Shown piece by piece: positions 37,037 through 46,204 of a stretch of 64,000 nucleotides of DNA. Each line of letters begins with the position of its first letter. Position 1 is the first letter of the stretch. Both the position numbers and the translations under genes were made by a program. Below the pieces are notes generated by a model that was not told the DNA's origin, did no database searches, and saw only the letters and a list, made by a program, of their open reading frames with translations. The stretch comes from Litorimonas sp947503715 (GTDB lineage: Bacteria > Pseudomonadota > Alphaproteobacteria > Caulobacterales > Maricaulaceae): positions 1,922,001-1,986,000 of the forward strand of contig NZ_CP189850.1 of the NCBI RefSeq assembly GCF_050271975.1, written 5' to 3'.

Positions 37037-38532
37037 TGGCCCGTAAGCGTCGCTACGAAGAGGATGAGGAAGACGGACCAGACGAATTAAGACGTCCGGC
37101 CCGTATTGCCGTGATAGGTCGCCCCAATGTCGGCAAATCGACGCTGTTCAATCGATTGGCGGGCAAGAAACTCGCCATTGTCAATGATACGCCGGGTGTA
37201 ACGCGGGATGTCCGTGAAACAAAATCCCGCATGCGCGGTCACGATATGACCCTAATGGACACGGCGGGATTTGAGAACGCGACAGGCGACAAGCTTGAGG
37301 CCCGGATGCGGGCCCAGACAGAGGAAGCCGTGCGAAGCGCGGATGTGCTCCTTTTCGTCTATGATGCCCGCGAAGGCGTTACGCCACTCGACCGGATATT
37401 TGCGGATTTCGTTCGTAAAACGGGTAAGCCAATCGTACTCGTCGCCAATAAGTGCGAAAGCAGTGCCGCCGACGCGGGCATTAATGAGGGCTACTCCCTG
37501 GGTATGGGGGATCCCGTGGAAGTCGCGGCCGAACATAATATCGGCATGGTCGATTTAGATGATGAGATAGATTTGGCCTTGCGTGGGGTGAAGCTGGAGA
37601 TTGACCCGGAACCTATTGATACATCAGAAGCGCCCGTACGCATCGCGATTGTGGGCCGGCCCAATGCGGGCAAGTCCACGTTGATCAACACGCTCATCGG
37701 GCAGGATCGCCTCTTAACCGGTCCGGAAGCGGGCGTGACGCGCGACAGTATCACAATCGACTATGTCTGGCAGGGTCGTCGCGTGCAATTCCACGATACG
37801 GCGGGTATGCGCAAGCGGGCTAAGGTTCAGGAAACGCTCGAAAAGATGAGCGTGCAGGACTCGCTCCGCGCGATTAAATTTGCGCAAGTCGTCGTGCTCC
37901 TCATGGATGCGACTTCGCCTTTTGATAAGCAGGACCTCCAAATTGCAGATCTCTGCGAACGGGAAGGGCGCGCGCTTGTCATTGGTGTGACCAAATGGGA
38001 CCTCGTCGAGAATAAATCCGAGATGTCGAAAGCTTTGCGCGAAACCGCAGCGCGACTGCTCCCGCAGTTGAAAGGTGTTCCCGTCGTTATGTTCTCCGGC
38101 CTGACCGGAAAGTCTGTCGACCGTCTTCTACCCGCCATTGAACGTGTGCAGATTGATTGGTCGGTCAAGGTCAAGACATCCGAGTTGAATGACTGGCTCG
38201 GCGAGAAAGTCGTGCGCCACCCGCCGCCCGCCGTGAATGGGCGTCGGATCAAGCCGAAATATATCAGCCAGACCAAAACACGTCCGCCAACATTTGTCCT
38301 CAAATGTTCCCGCGCGACGAAACTGCCGGAGAGTTACAGCCGCTATCTCGTGAATGGCCTGCGCGAGGATTTCGACCTCTGGGGCATCCCGATCCGGCTT
38401 TATGTTAAATCGGATGACAACCCCTATGACCGGACCGTGCGTAAACAGGGTATGGAACCGCTCGGCAAATTGAAAAAAGGCCGTGAAAAAGCGGGCAAAG
38501 TCAAAAAACACCCCCGCCCCGACAAAGGGTGA
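37036..38532 (+). CDS. der: Ribosome-assembly GTPase Der (EngA)
   Basis: 498 residues, GTG start at 37036 overlapping the bamB stop. It has two tandem GTPase domains: the first with GRPNVGKST and DTPGVTRD and the less usual NKCE in place of NKxD, the second with GRPNAGKST, DTAGMRK and TKWD. A C-terminal KH-like domain follows (PPTFVLKCSRATKLPESYSR), ending in a lysine-rich tail. It acts in 50S subunit maturation. NKCE at the first G4 position is common in Der proteins. Confidence 0.97.
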   Translation: MARKRRYEEDEEDGPDELRRPARIAVIGRPNVGKSTLFNRLAGKKLAIVNDTPGVTRDVRETKSRMRGHDMTLMDTAGFENATGDKLEARMRAQTEEAVRSADVLLFVYDAREGVTPLDRIFADFVRKTGKPIVLVANKCESSAADAGINEGYSLGMGDPVEVAAEHNIGMVDLDDEIDLALRGVKLEIDPEPIDTSEAPVRIAIVGRPNAGKSTLINTLIGQDRLLTGPEAGVTRDSITIDYVWQGRRVQFHDTAGMRKRAKVQETLEKMSVQDSLRAIKFAQVVVLLMDATSPFDKQDLQIADLCEREGRALVIGVTKWDLVENKSEMSKALRETAARLLPQLKGVPVVMFSGLTGKSVDRLLPAIERVQIDWSVKVKTSELNDWLGEKVVRHPPPAVNGRRIKPKYISQTKTRPPTFVLKCSRATKLPESYSRYLVNGLREDFDLWGIPIRLYVKSDDNPYDRTVRKQGMEPLGKLKKGREKAGKVKKHPRPDKG

Positions 38533-38550
38533 TTTTTTAAAGGATCCGCT

Positions 38551-39555
38551 ATGTCCGATATCAATGCCTATGCTGCGCGAGAGGCCGGCGGAAAACTCGA
38601 ACCTTATTCTTACGATCCGGGACCGCTTGGCGCAAATGATGTCGAAATAGACGTCGTCGCGTGCGGGCTCTGTCACTCTGACCTGTCCATGATTAATAAC
38701 GATTGGCGCGCGAGCCGCTATCCGATCGTTCCCGGCCACGAAGCCGTCGGCACAATCCGCGCGAAGGGCAATGCCGTGACCTCTCTCGATATCGGGCAGA
38801 TGGTCGGTGTGGGATGGAACGCGAAAAGCTGCCAGACGTGTCAGCCCTGCCTGTCGGGGACGCAGCAGCGTTGCAATACGGGTGTCACTACAATCGCCTC
38901 GCGCGGCGGGTTTGCGGATCGCGTTCGCGTGCAGGATATTTGGGCTGTGCCTATTCCGGACGGTATTGATCCCGTCACGGCTGGACCACTCTTTTGCGGT
39001 GGCATCACGGTCTTTGCGCCTTTCGTGAATTTTGGCCTGAAACCTACGGACCGGGTCGGCGTGATCGGCATTGGTGGTCTAGGTCATCTCGCTGTGCAAT
39101 TTGCGAACGCTTGGGGATGTGAAGTCACGGCTTTCACAAGCTCTCAGGATAAAATGGACGAGCTCAAAACGCTGGGGGCGCATCGCGTCGTCAATAGCCG
39201 GGATCGTGGTGCGCTCAAGGCCCAGCGCGGCTATTTCGACTTCCTCATTTCGACTGTGAATGTAACACTGGACTGGCCCAGCTATATGGCGACACTCCGC
39301 TCAAACGGCCAGCTCATCACAGTTGGCGCTGCCCCCGAACCGATGGGGGTACCCGCCTTCAGCCTCATTAGCGGGGGTAAATCTGTTGGTGGGTCAGACA
39401 CAGGCGCCCCACATGAAGTCGCCACAATGCTGGAATTCTGCGCCCGTCACGACATTAAACCCATGGTCGAAACTTTTGACATGGCCGACGTGAATGACGC
39501 GATTGCGCATCTGAAGTCTGGAAAAGCGCGGTACCGGGTGGTGCTGAAAACCTAA
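38551..39555 (+). CDS. Zinc-dependent alcohol dehydrogenase (CAD/YahK type)
   Basis: 334 residues of the medium-chain dehydrogenase family. Catalytic zinc: Cys in ACGLCHSD and GHEAVG. Structural zinc: four cysteines in SCQTCQPCLSGTQQRC. Rossmann motif GIGGLGHLAVQ. The subgroup resembles NADP-dependent cinnamyl-alcohol or broad aldehyde reductases (YahK, Ahr). The substrate is not readable. It starts 18 bp after der, probably as the last gene of that operon. Confidence 0.92.
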   Translation: MSDINAYAAREAGGKLEPYSYDPGPLGANDVEIDVVACGLCHSDLSMINNDWRASRYPIVPGHEAVGTIRAKGNAVTSLDIGQMVGVGWNAKSCQTCQPCLSGTQQRCNTGVTTIASRGGFADRVRVQDIWAVPIPDGIDPVTAGPLFCGGITVFAPFVNFGLKPTDRVGVIGIGGLGHLAVQFANAWGCEVTAFTSSQDKMDELKTLGAHRVVNSRDRGALKAQRGYFDFLISTVNVTLDWPSYMATLRSNGQLITVGAAPEPMGVPAFSLISGGKSVGGSDTGAPHEVATMLEFCARHDIKPMVETFDMADVNDAIAHLKSGKARYRVVLKT

Positions 39556-39592
39556 AATGTAAAAAATACTAGACATTATCGCGTTGCATCAC

Positions 39593-39614
39593 TATGTAAA
39601 ACATATCTTACATA
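39593..39614. promoter_or_regulatory. Inverted repeat before the membrane-protein/XRE cassette
   Basis: TATGTAA (39593-39599) and TTACATA (39608-39614) are perfect inverted repeats eight bases apart, ending just before the AGGAG ribosome site of the first gene. This is a plausible operator for the XRE regulator encoded as the third gene; the assignment is inference. Confidence 0.5.
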
Positions 39615-39624
39615 GGAGTGAACG

Positions 39625-40101
39625 ATGACACGTATTTCAGATATGAGTTCGACCCAGCGGAAAGCTTGGCTTATCGTTTTGGCGGATGGTGCTGTATTTC
39701 TTTGGTTTTGGCAGAAGATGACAGTGGGTCTCTCGCTCAACCCGATTGGTTATGACATTGGCGAGTTTGGGCGAATCATATTTGGCCTCGTCGTTTTGAC
39801 CGTAATTCTTCACGTTGTCATTGCCGGAATTTTCGATCTTCTTGCTAGAAAAGGTGGAAACGGACGAGATGAGCGCGATATCGAAATCGAACGCAGAGGC
39901 GCGTTTTGGGGCTATCGCGTTTTGCAGATAGGTGTCGGAATTATTACGATTGGCATTCTTATGAGTGCGAGTTTTGAGATTGGATTTCAACCTTCAGTGC
40001 TTTTTGAAACACCGGTTCAAATCATATTCTTCCTCATCGTCTTTAGTTACATTGCGGACCTCGTGAAACATGGCGTCATGATTTACGGATATGGTCGTTA
40101 G
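39625..40101 (+). CDS. Small membrane protein, first of an XRE-linked pair
   Basis: 158 residues with four predicted membrane helices in two pairs, separated by a charged cytoplasmic loop containing GRDERDIEIERRG. The same DERDxxIxxxG element occurs in the next gene, so the two are related in architecture; it resembles the loop of DUF2178-like proteins. TAGGAG precedes ATG 39625. No function is known. Confidence 0.75.
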   Translation: MTRISDMSSTQRKAWLIVLADGAVFLWFWQKMTVGLSLNPIGYDIGEFGRIIFGLVVLTVILHVVIAGIFDLLARKGGNGRDERDIEIERRGAFWGYRVLQIGVGIITIGILMSASFEIGFQPSVLFETPVQIIFFLIVFSYIADLVKHGVMIYGYGR

Positions 40102-40169
40102 GTGCACCCGTGCCAGAGTAGATCAGCAGTTAAAATTCAATATTAACACAGAATTACACGGAGTCTCTT

Positions 40170-40649
40170 ATGTCAGCTTTAAAGAAGTTCGTGACCGCGC
40201 TATCATACAAAGAGGCGCAGGCTTGGGTGTTTATGATTGTGAACATTCTTGTGATCGCCATCTATTCCAAAGAGGTTTTCAGTGGTCCAGATGTGATGAA
40301 TGAAGCAGGTCTTCCGGCTGTGGCCGGACTAATTATTGTGGGCGTTTGTACGACCATTTTTACAATCCTTCTCATTATCCCGACCGCCATCATTTTCAAT
40401 CGCACGGCGAATGATCCCGCTGATGAGCGGGACAAAAAAATCCGAGCCGAGGGCGGTGCGGTTGCCTTCTGGACATTGTTTATACTAACGGCGTCGACTT
40501 TGATTTCCTATGTCGCCCACCAATCCGGGGATATGCTTTTCCATTCTGTGTTGATTGCGATTTTGGCCGCACAATTTATTTTCGCGTGCGTTTTAGCCAT
40601 TAAATATAGACGGATAGGGGCGCCGCTAATCTCTCGTGAGCAGGTGTAA
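40170..40649 (+). CDS. Small membrane protein, second of an XRE-linked pair
   Basis: 159 residues, four predicted helices, with a central loop reading NDPADERDKKIRAEGG, parallel to the DERD loop of the previous gene. ACGGAG lies upstream of ATG 40170. Its TAA overlaps the start codon of the XRE gene by one base, so the regulator is translated together with it. No function is known; sensing membrane or envelope state through the regulator is speculation. Confidence 0.75.
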   Translation: MSALKKFVTALSYKEAQAWVFMIVNILVIAIYSKEVFSGPDVMNEAGLPAVAGLIIVGVCTTIFTILLIIPTAIIFNRTANDPADERDKKIRAEGGAVAFWTLFILTASTLISYVAHQSGDMLFHSVLIAILAAQFIFACVLAIKYRRIGAPLISREQV

Positions 40650-40876
40650 TGGGCGGTAAGAAAACAACCATCACCAATCATATCAAGCGGGTCAGGTTGG
40701 CCCGTACTGATTTGTCACAAGCTGCACTTGCCGAGCGCGTCGGGGCGACGCGGCAAACAATTATCGCTGTCGAGGCACAGAAATATGCGCCCTCGCTAGA
40801 ATTGGCATTTCGGATTGCGCATGTGTTGGAAGAGCGGATTGACGAACTCTTCGTCTTTGCGCCGGATTGGGATTAG
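40649..40876 (+). CDS. Small XRE-family regulator (YozG-like)
   Basis: 75 residues, essentially a lone helix-turn-helix: RLARTDLSQAALAERVGATRQTIIAVEAQKY, then PSLELAFRIAHVLEERIDELF. This compact form is typical of regulators encoded next to small membrane proteins. It probably autoregulates through the inverted repeat at 39593-39614. Its stop interlocks with that of the convergent SDR gene in TTAG (40873-40876). Confidence 0.9.
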   Translation: MGGKKTTITNHIKRVRLARTDLSQAALAERVGATRQTIIAVEAQKYAPSLELAFRIAHVLEERIDELFVFAPDWD

Positions 40877-41589
40877 GCCGACCAGTCCCGAAATTTGACG
40901 AGGCCGCGTGTTTCGCCATATTCTGCACTCAACATTTCTTCGGCCAGTTTCGCAACGTCATCGGGGGAGGGGAGGTTTTTGGGGTCTTCGCCGGGCATGG
41001 CTTTCGCGCGCATCGCTGTGCGCGTTCCGCCGGGATCCAGGAGGTTAACCTTGATCTTTGTGATCGCAACTTCCTCGGCGTAAATATTGGACATTGCTTC
41101 CAGCGCAGCTTTCGAAGCCGCGTAAGCGCCCCAATAGGCGCGGTGGCTTTGCGCGACGGAAGAGGTCACAAAGACAACGCGTCCTGCATCCGACTCGCGC
41201 AGCAAGCCGTCCATTGAACGGAGCAGGCGGAAATTCGCTGTGACGTTGATGGACATTACATTTTCAAAAATCGTCGGGGATGTATGCGGCAGGAGTACGA
41301 TATCACCCAGCATGGCAGCATTGGCGAAGAGCCCGTCCAAGCGGCCATAGCGTTCGTGTATGACTTTGCCGAGACGGTCGATGCCGTCGAAATCTTTGAT
41401 ATCCATCGGAACGAGCGTGCATTGCCCGCCCACCGCTTTGATAGCGTCGTCCAGATCTTCGAGCCCGCCCTGTGTGCGCGCCGTCGCGATGACATGTCCG
41501 CCTTGGGCCGCAAGGCGCAAGGCTGTGGCGTAGCCAATACCGCGAGAGGCCCCAGTGACGAGGTAGATACGTCCATCATGTTTTGACAT
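40873..41589 (-). CDS. Short-chain dehydrogenase/reductase
   Basis: 238 residues, classical SDR. Cofactor motif TGASRGIG at residues 12-19, NAA motif (LFANAAML), catalytic Ser in VTSSVAQSH and YAASK (Tyr/Lys). ATARTQ after the second strand suggests NADP preference. It begins 3 bp after the purF stop, so it is the last gene of radA-cvpA-purF-SDR. The substrate is unknown. Confidence 0.9.
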   Translation of the reverse strand: MSKHDGRIYLVTGASRGIGYATALRLAAQGGHVIATARTQGGLEDLDDAIKAVGGQCTLVPMDIKDFDGIDRLGKVIHERYGRLDGLFANAAMLGDIVLLPHTSPTIFENVMSINVTANFRLLRSMDGLLRESDAGRVVFVTSSVAQSHRAYWGAYAASKAALEAMSNIYAEEVAITKIKVNLLDPGGTRTAMRAKAMPGEDPKNLPSPDDVAKLAEEMLSAEYGETRGLVKFRDWSA

Positions 41590-41592
41590 TAT

Positions 41593-43059
41593 TTACGCCA
41601 CTTCCACGAGGAATGAGAGTTGCTTCCCGCCCAATAATTTGCGGTCGCGATCAATCAGTGGCGTCGGATAGCAACCCGTGAAACAGTGATCCGTATATTG
41701 CGGCGCATCTTCCTCGCGGTACTCTTCACCCATTGCCCAATAGAGACCTTCGACGGAGAGGAAGCCGAGACTGTCCACTTCCAACATGGAGGTCATTTCC
41801 TCCAGTGAATAATTGGCCGCGATCAGTTTGTCCTTGGTTGGCATATCAATACCGTAATGATCCGGGAATTTGATGGGCGGAGAGGCGGAGCGGAAATGAA
41901 CTTCCTTGGCACCCGCCGCCTTAATCATGCGGACAATCTTGGTCGAGGTCGTCCCGCGGACAATGGAGTCGTCGACGAGGAGGACTCGCTTGCCCTCAAT
42001 CATGGCGCGATTGGCCGAATGTTTTAGCTTCACACCCATATCCCGGATTTGCTGCGTTGGCTGAATAAAAGTCCGACCGACATAGTGATTGCGAATAATA
42101 CCGAGCTCGAATGGAATACCGAGCTGCTGAGCAAAGCCTAATGCGGCGGGGACGCCACTATCCGGGACGGGGATGATGACATCGACATCGGCGGGGGTTT
42201 CCTCGGCGAGGCGTTGGCCCATCCGTTTGCGGACCTCGTAAACGCTCTTGCCGCCCACAATGGAGTCGGGACGGGCGAAATAGACAAATTCGAAAATACA
42301 GGGGCGGGATTCGGCATTCGGGAAAGCCGTAAAGCTGCGGATGCCATCTTCATTTATCACGACGACTTCGCCGGGCTCGACTTCGCGAATAAATTCCGCG
42401 TCGATCATATCAAAAGCACATGTTTCAGAAGCGAGGACATAGCTATCGCCAATCCGTCCAATGAGGAGGGGGCGAATGCCGTACCGGTCTCTAGCCCCGA
42501 TAAGCATGTTTTCCGTCATTCCGACAAAGGCATAACCGCCATCGACCTGACGAATAGCGCCGACAAGGCGATCAATGAATTCGCCTTCTTTCGCGCGGGC
42601 GATGAGATGCATGACGACCTCTGTATCGGAGGTAGACTGAAAAATGGCACCTTTCTTCACGAGTTTTTCTTTGATCGTATAGGCATTGGTGATGTGGCCG
42701 TTATGGGCGAGGGCGAAACCACCTGTGTGAAGCTCAGAGAAGAGCGGCTGGACATTCCGCAGAACGGTTTGTCCTGCCGTCGAGTAGCGCACATGTCCGA
42801 TCGATATGTGCCCGCCGAGACGCTCCGACGGGTCATCGCCCGTGAAGTTATCGCCGACAAGGCCGAGATGGCGTTCCGTCCGGAATTGCTGCCCATCCGT
42901 TGCCGCGATACCGCAGGCTTCCTGTCCGCGATGTTGCAGAGCATGGAGTCCAAGCGCCGTTAATGAGGCCGCATTCTCGAGGCCGAAAATACCGAAAACC
43001 CCGCATTCCTCGCGGATTTTATCCTCATGGGGGTCGAAGACTGTCTCGAGATCGCTCAT
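41593..43059 (-). CDS. purF: Amidophosphoribosyltransferase
   Basis: Committed step of purine synthesis: PRPP plus glutamine gives phosphoribosylamine. 488 residues from ATG 43059, with GAAGGG upstream; a longer ORF to 43134 is rejected. A short propeptide (MSDLETVFDPHEDKIREE) precedes the N-terminal nucleophile Cys of CGVFGIFG. The glutaminase domain has HALQHRGQEACG, and the PRTase loop is VLLVDDSIVRGTTS. It lies 4 bp after the cvpA stop. Confidence 0.97.
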   Translation of the reverse strand: MSDLETVFDPHEDKIREECGVFGIFGLENAASLTALGLHALQHRGQEACGIAATDGQQFRTERHLGLVGDNFTGDDPSERLGGHISIGHVRYSTAGQTVLRNVQPLFSELHTGGFALAHNGHITNAYTIKEKLVKKGAIFQSTSDTEVVMHLIARAKEGEFIDRLVGAIRQVDGGYAFVGMTENMLIGARDRYGIRPLLIGRIGDSYVLASETCAFDMIDAEFIREVEPGEVVVINEDGIRSFTAFPNAESRPCIFEFVYFARPDSIVGGKSVYEVRKRMGQRLAEETPADVDVIIPVPDSGVPAALGFAQQLGIPFELGIIRNHYVGRTFIQPTQQIRDMGVKLKHSANRAMIEGKRVLLVDDSIVRGTTSTKIVRMIKAAGAKEVHFRSASPPIKFPDHYGIDMPTKDKLIAANYSLEEMTSMLEVDSLGFLSVEGLYWAMGEEYREEDAPQYTDHCFTGCYPTPLIDRDRKLLGGKQLSFLVEVA

Positions 43060-43063
43060 GATT

Positions 43064-43780
43064 CTACCCTTCGGATTGATTGAGAAGTTCATCGGAGAGG
43101 CCGTCAATATCGCCCTCCTTGATGCGGTCGGCATAACTCTTCATTTTCGTGAAGGGCAGGGCGCGAATGGCTGCCCCGATTTTGTCCAGCATCGGATAAA
43201 ATACGGAGTTTTCCAGCATTGTCGGGAGCGGTTTGGGCTCGGCTTCCATTTGTTCCCGCATGGATTTCGGCATTTGGCTAATGACCTCATCATAAATGCC
43301 TTGGGCCTGTAATGTGGCCTTATAGGTTTGGGCTTCATTGGAGGCCCTATTTCCCGCTGTGAGAATCATAACGCCAAGAGCCGCGATGATGAGGCCGCGC
43401 GCAATGCCAAAGCCCGCACCCAAGACACGGTCCAAAAACCCGCTTTCCCGTCCGGCGATTGATTTTCCAATCTTAGACATGATCAAGACCATGACGAGAT
43501 ATGTCAGGGCGAAAACGCCCAGCACTAAGGCCCCGTCTGCCAACCATTGCGGAGAGATAAAGTCCTGCGCCGCGAATCGAAACTGACCCCACACGAACAG
43601 CGTGATTGTGGCTGCGACTAGGAGCGCCGCAATAGAGACGACTTCGCGTAATAGCCCACGTGAAGCGGCATAGAGCATTGAAATCAGGAGTATAATCAGG
43701 ACGACAACGTCAAACCCGTTGAATTCCCAAGGTCCTATCGTGACAAAATTTAGGAGATTGGCAGAGGTCTGCAATGTCAT
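43064..43780 (-). CDS. cvpA: CvpA family membrane protein
   Basis: 238 residues. About four hydrophobic helices, starting FNGFDVVVLIILLISMLYAA and followed by the family hallmark SRGLLREVVSIAALL, then a hydrophilic C-terminus with an acidic and Pro-rich stretch. It is required for colicin V production in E. coli and is implicated in envelope homeostasis. Placement directly before purF is conserved. AGGAG lies upstream of ATG 43780. Confidence 0.93.
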   Translation of the reverse strand: MTLQTSANLLNFVTIGPWEFNGFDVVVLIILLISMLYAASRGLLREVVSIAALLVAATITLFVWGQFRFAAQDFISPQWLADGALVLGVFALTYLVMVLIMSKIGKSIAGRESGFLDRVLGAGFGIARGLIIAALGVMILTAGNRASNEAQTYKATLQAQGIYDEVISQMPKSMREQMEAEPKPLPTMLENSVFYPMLDKIGAAIRALPFTKMKSYADRIKEGDIDGLSDELLNQSEG

Positions 43781-43798
43781 GGCGGGCGTGGGCTCCTG

Positions 43799-45202
43799 CT
43801 AGGCGGCCCAACTCGACGGATGGTCAAGACCGCTTTCTGTGCTGGCTTCTACACGGCGGATGAGGTCGGGCAAAGCCTTGATTGCAATCAGGGGCAGGGC
43901 GGAATTGTCGTTTTCGTCTCTCTTCTGTGGACGGGCCGTAATCGCGCGGTGAAAGCCGAGCTTCGCGGCTTCCTTGAGCCTCGCATCTGACCGACCCACA
44001 GGACGGACATCACCGGAAAGGCTAATCTCGCCAAAGACAACAGAGTCTGACGGCAGCGGGACGTCAAAAGCGGAGGAGGCAATAGCGGCTGCAACGGCAA
44101 GGTCAGCGGCAGGTTCATTGATGCGCAATCCTCCCGCAACGTTAAGGTAAACATCTTTTCCCGCAAAGCTGACGCCGCACCGTGTTTCCAAAACGGCCAA
44201 GACCATGGCGAGACGACTATTATCCCATCCCACGACAGACCGCCGGGGCGTCCCAAAGGCCGCGGGGGCCACGAGGGCTTGGATTTCGGTCAGGACAGGG
44301 CGAGACCCCTCAAGCCCTGCGAAGACTGCCGCGCCGGAGGAGGTTTCGCCGCGCCCATCGAGGAAGAGGGCGGACGGGTTTGGAACTTCTGACAAGCCGC
44401 TCTCACGCATTTCAAACACGCCGATTTCATCCGTCGGACCAAAGCGGTTTTTATGCGCGCGCAAGATCCGGAACTGATGCGCACGATCGCCTTCGAAATA
44501 GAGCACGGCATCGACCATATGTTCGACGACGCGCGGGCCAGCGATCTGTCCATCTTTCGTCACGTGTCCGACGAGGATGACACAGGCTCCGCTCTTCTTG
44601 GCAAAGCGGGTCAGTTCCTGCGCGCAAGCCCGCACTTGCGCTACGGTGCCGGGGGCCGCACCCAGTTGGTCGGTCCAGAGCGTTTGAATAGAGTCGATAA
44701 TCACAACATCCGGCTTCGCGGAAATGAGCCCGTCCAAAATTGGTCCCAGCGATGTTTCCGCGCCGAGGGACACAGGCTGTTCCGAAACGCCGAGACGTTT
44801 TGCGCGTCGCCTTACTTGTCCAGTTGATTCTTCGCCGGAAATATAGGCGGTATTAAACCCGCCCTCGGCCAGCTTACCTGTTGCTTGCAGGAGTAAGGTG
44901 GATTTCCCTATGCCCGGATCCCCGCCGACGAGAAGGGCGGAGCCTGGCACCAAACCACCTCCGGTGACGCGGTCCAATTCGGCAATGCCCGTCTTTAACC
45001 GCGCGACATCAGGCGACTCCCCGCCGAGATCAACAAATTCCATACCGCGCCCTTTGCGGCGTTTATGGGCGGGTTTTGCGTTTTGGCTCTGCGCTTCTTC
45101 GACAAGACTGTTCCACTCGCCACAGGAATCGCAACGTCCCGCCCATTTGCCGTGAACGGTCCCGCAGGATTGACAGACGAAGATGGAAGACGGCTTTGGC
45201 AT
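43799..45202 (-). CDS. radA: DNA repair protein RadA (Sms)
   Basis: 467 residues from ATG 45202. The C4 zinc finger CQSCG...CDSCG is at residues ~9-30. The RecA-like core has Walker A GGDPGIGKST, the RadA-specific KNRFG motif, and Walker B in VVIIDSIQT. The C-terminal Lon-like domain begins near residue 290 (LAVAAAIASSAFDVPL, FGEISLSGDVRPV) without a protease Ser. RadA is a branch-migration helicase in recombination. It heads the radA-cvpA-purF-SDR run. Confidence 0.96.
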   Translation of the reverse strand: MPKPSSIFVCQSCGTVHGKWAGRCDSCGEWNSLVEEAQSQNAKPAHKRRKGRGMEFVDLGGESPDVARLKTGIAELDRVTGGGLVPGSALLVGGDPGIGKSTLLLQATGKLAEGGFNTAYISGEESTGQVRRRAKRLGVSEQPVSLGAETSLGPILDGLISAKPDVVIIDSIQTLWTDQLGAAPGTVAQVRACAQELTRFAKKSGACVILVGHVTKDGQIAGPRVVEHMVDAVLYFEGDRAHQFRILRAHKNRFGPTDEIGVFEMRESGLSEVPNPSALFLDGRGETSSGAAVFAGLEGSRPVLTEIQALVAPAAFGTPRRSVVGWDNSRLAMVLAVLETRCGVSFAGKDVYLNVAGGLRINEPAADLAVAAAIASSAFDVPLPSDSVVFGEISLSGDVRPVGRSDARLKEAAKLGFHRAITARPQKRDENDNSALPLIAIKALPDLIRRVEASTESGLDHPSSWAA

Positions 45203-45325
45203 AATTTGCTTTCCCACGCGGAACTGCATTTGTCAAAGAGTGTTTATGTTTTGTTCTGATTGCCGTGGAGGGAATATTAACCCTGCCTCTCTCATAATAT
45301 GACAGATTTTGGGAAAGGGTTTGAC

Positions 45326-46204
45326 GTGGGAACAGCCACACCATCAAAAATGAATGTTGTGCGAAAGCTTGCACTGGGCGCAATGAGTGCGCTGGCCTTA
45401 GTCGCCGTCGCGAATGCGGCCGTGAATGATCGCCCATTTTTCCGCGCGAATGCGGTCGTCATAGTTTTTTCCGGCGGTGATTTTGTCGAAAATAACGGTG
45501 TTGCACCACTCGTGCATGATTTCGTGCTATTGGACGATGTGACATCCGGTGAGGCGGGTAACGATCTGATCGCACAAGACGGTGTCCCCGTGAACTTTCC
45601 ATTCGATCCGATAAGTGATGGGACCTCAGGCGGCTGGCCGTTTGAGATTACGGGCCAGACCTTTGGCGGGGCTTATCAGAACAACCCTTCCTTCCAGATG
45701 CTGGATGCCAATGACAGTTACACAGCCTTTGGTCTGGACAATAATACAGACATTGACCTGTTGGGAACAAATACACGCTTTGCCTGGTTTTTTGTGACGT
45801 CCAATACGGCCTTTGACATTTACGCGCAGGCGACAAATCTTGAAACGAGTGGTGATTTTAGCGGGCTGGGTTATGCAAATATCGGCTATCAATTGATTGA
45901 GTTTGCACCGGCCTCTGCATCGATTGGCCAACGCGCACAGCGACCTTCTGTGGGTGGGGACGGTATTGTGATTGGTCGCAACACAACAGGGTCAACATTG
46001 GATGATCTTTCAGCGGGAGACACGAAAGTCTTTGACGGCGGCCGTCGGACGGCGCGCATACCCGGCTCGATTGCACAACAAGCCGCAGGCTTTGCCAGCG
46101 TTTACCGCCTGCGGGCGTCACCCGTGACGGGCAATAGCTATGATTTCTCGCAGGGCATCGGCAAACTGTCTGCCGATGTGACCTATACGGTATTCGCGCC
46201 TTAG
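45326..46204 (+). CDS. Secreted protein of unknown function
   Basis: 292 residues from GTG 45326, chosen because AAAGGG sits six bases upstream; ATG 45299 and ATG 45350 are in frame but lack ribosome sites. The signal peptide (VRKLALGAMSALALVAVANA) is cleaved before AVNDRP. The mature part is Asn/Asp/Gly-rich without cysteines or repeats, suggesting a beta-sandwich. I recognise no family. It diverges from radA and interlocks with the DsbA-like gene in TTAG (46201-46204). Confidence 0.7.
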   Translation: MGTATPSKMNVVRKLALGAMSALALVAVANAAVNDRPFFRANAVVIVFSGGDFVENNGVAPLVHDFVLLDDVTSGEAGNDLIAQDGVPVNFPFDPISDGTSGGWPFEITGQTFGGAYQNNPSFQMLDANDSYTAFGLDNNTDIDLLGTNTRFAWFFVTSNTAFDIYAQATNLETSGDFSGLGYANIGYQLIEFAPASASIGQRAQRPSVGGDGIVIGRNTTGSTLDDLSAGDTKVFDGGRRTARIPGSIAQQAAGFASVYRLRASPVTGNSYDFSQGIGKLSADVTYTVFAP

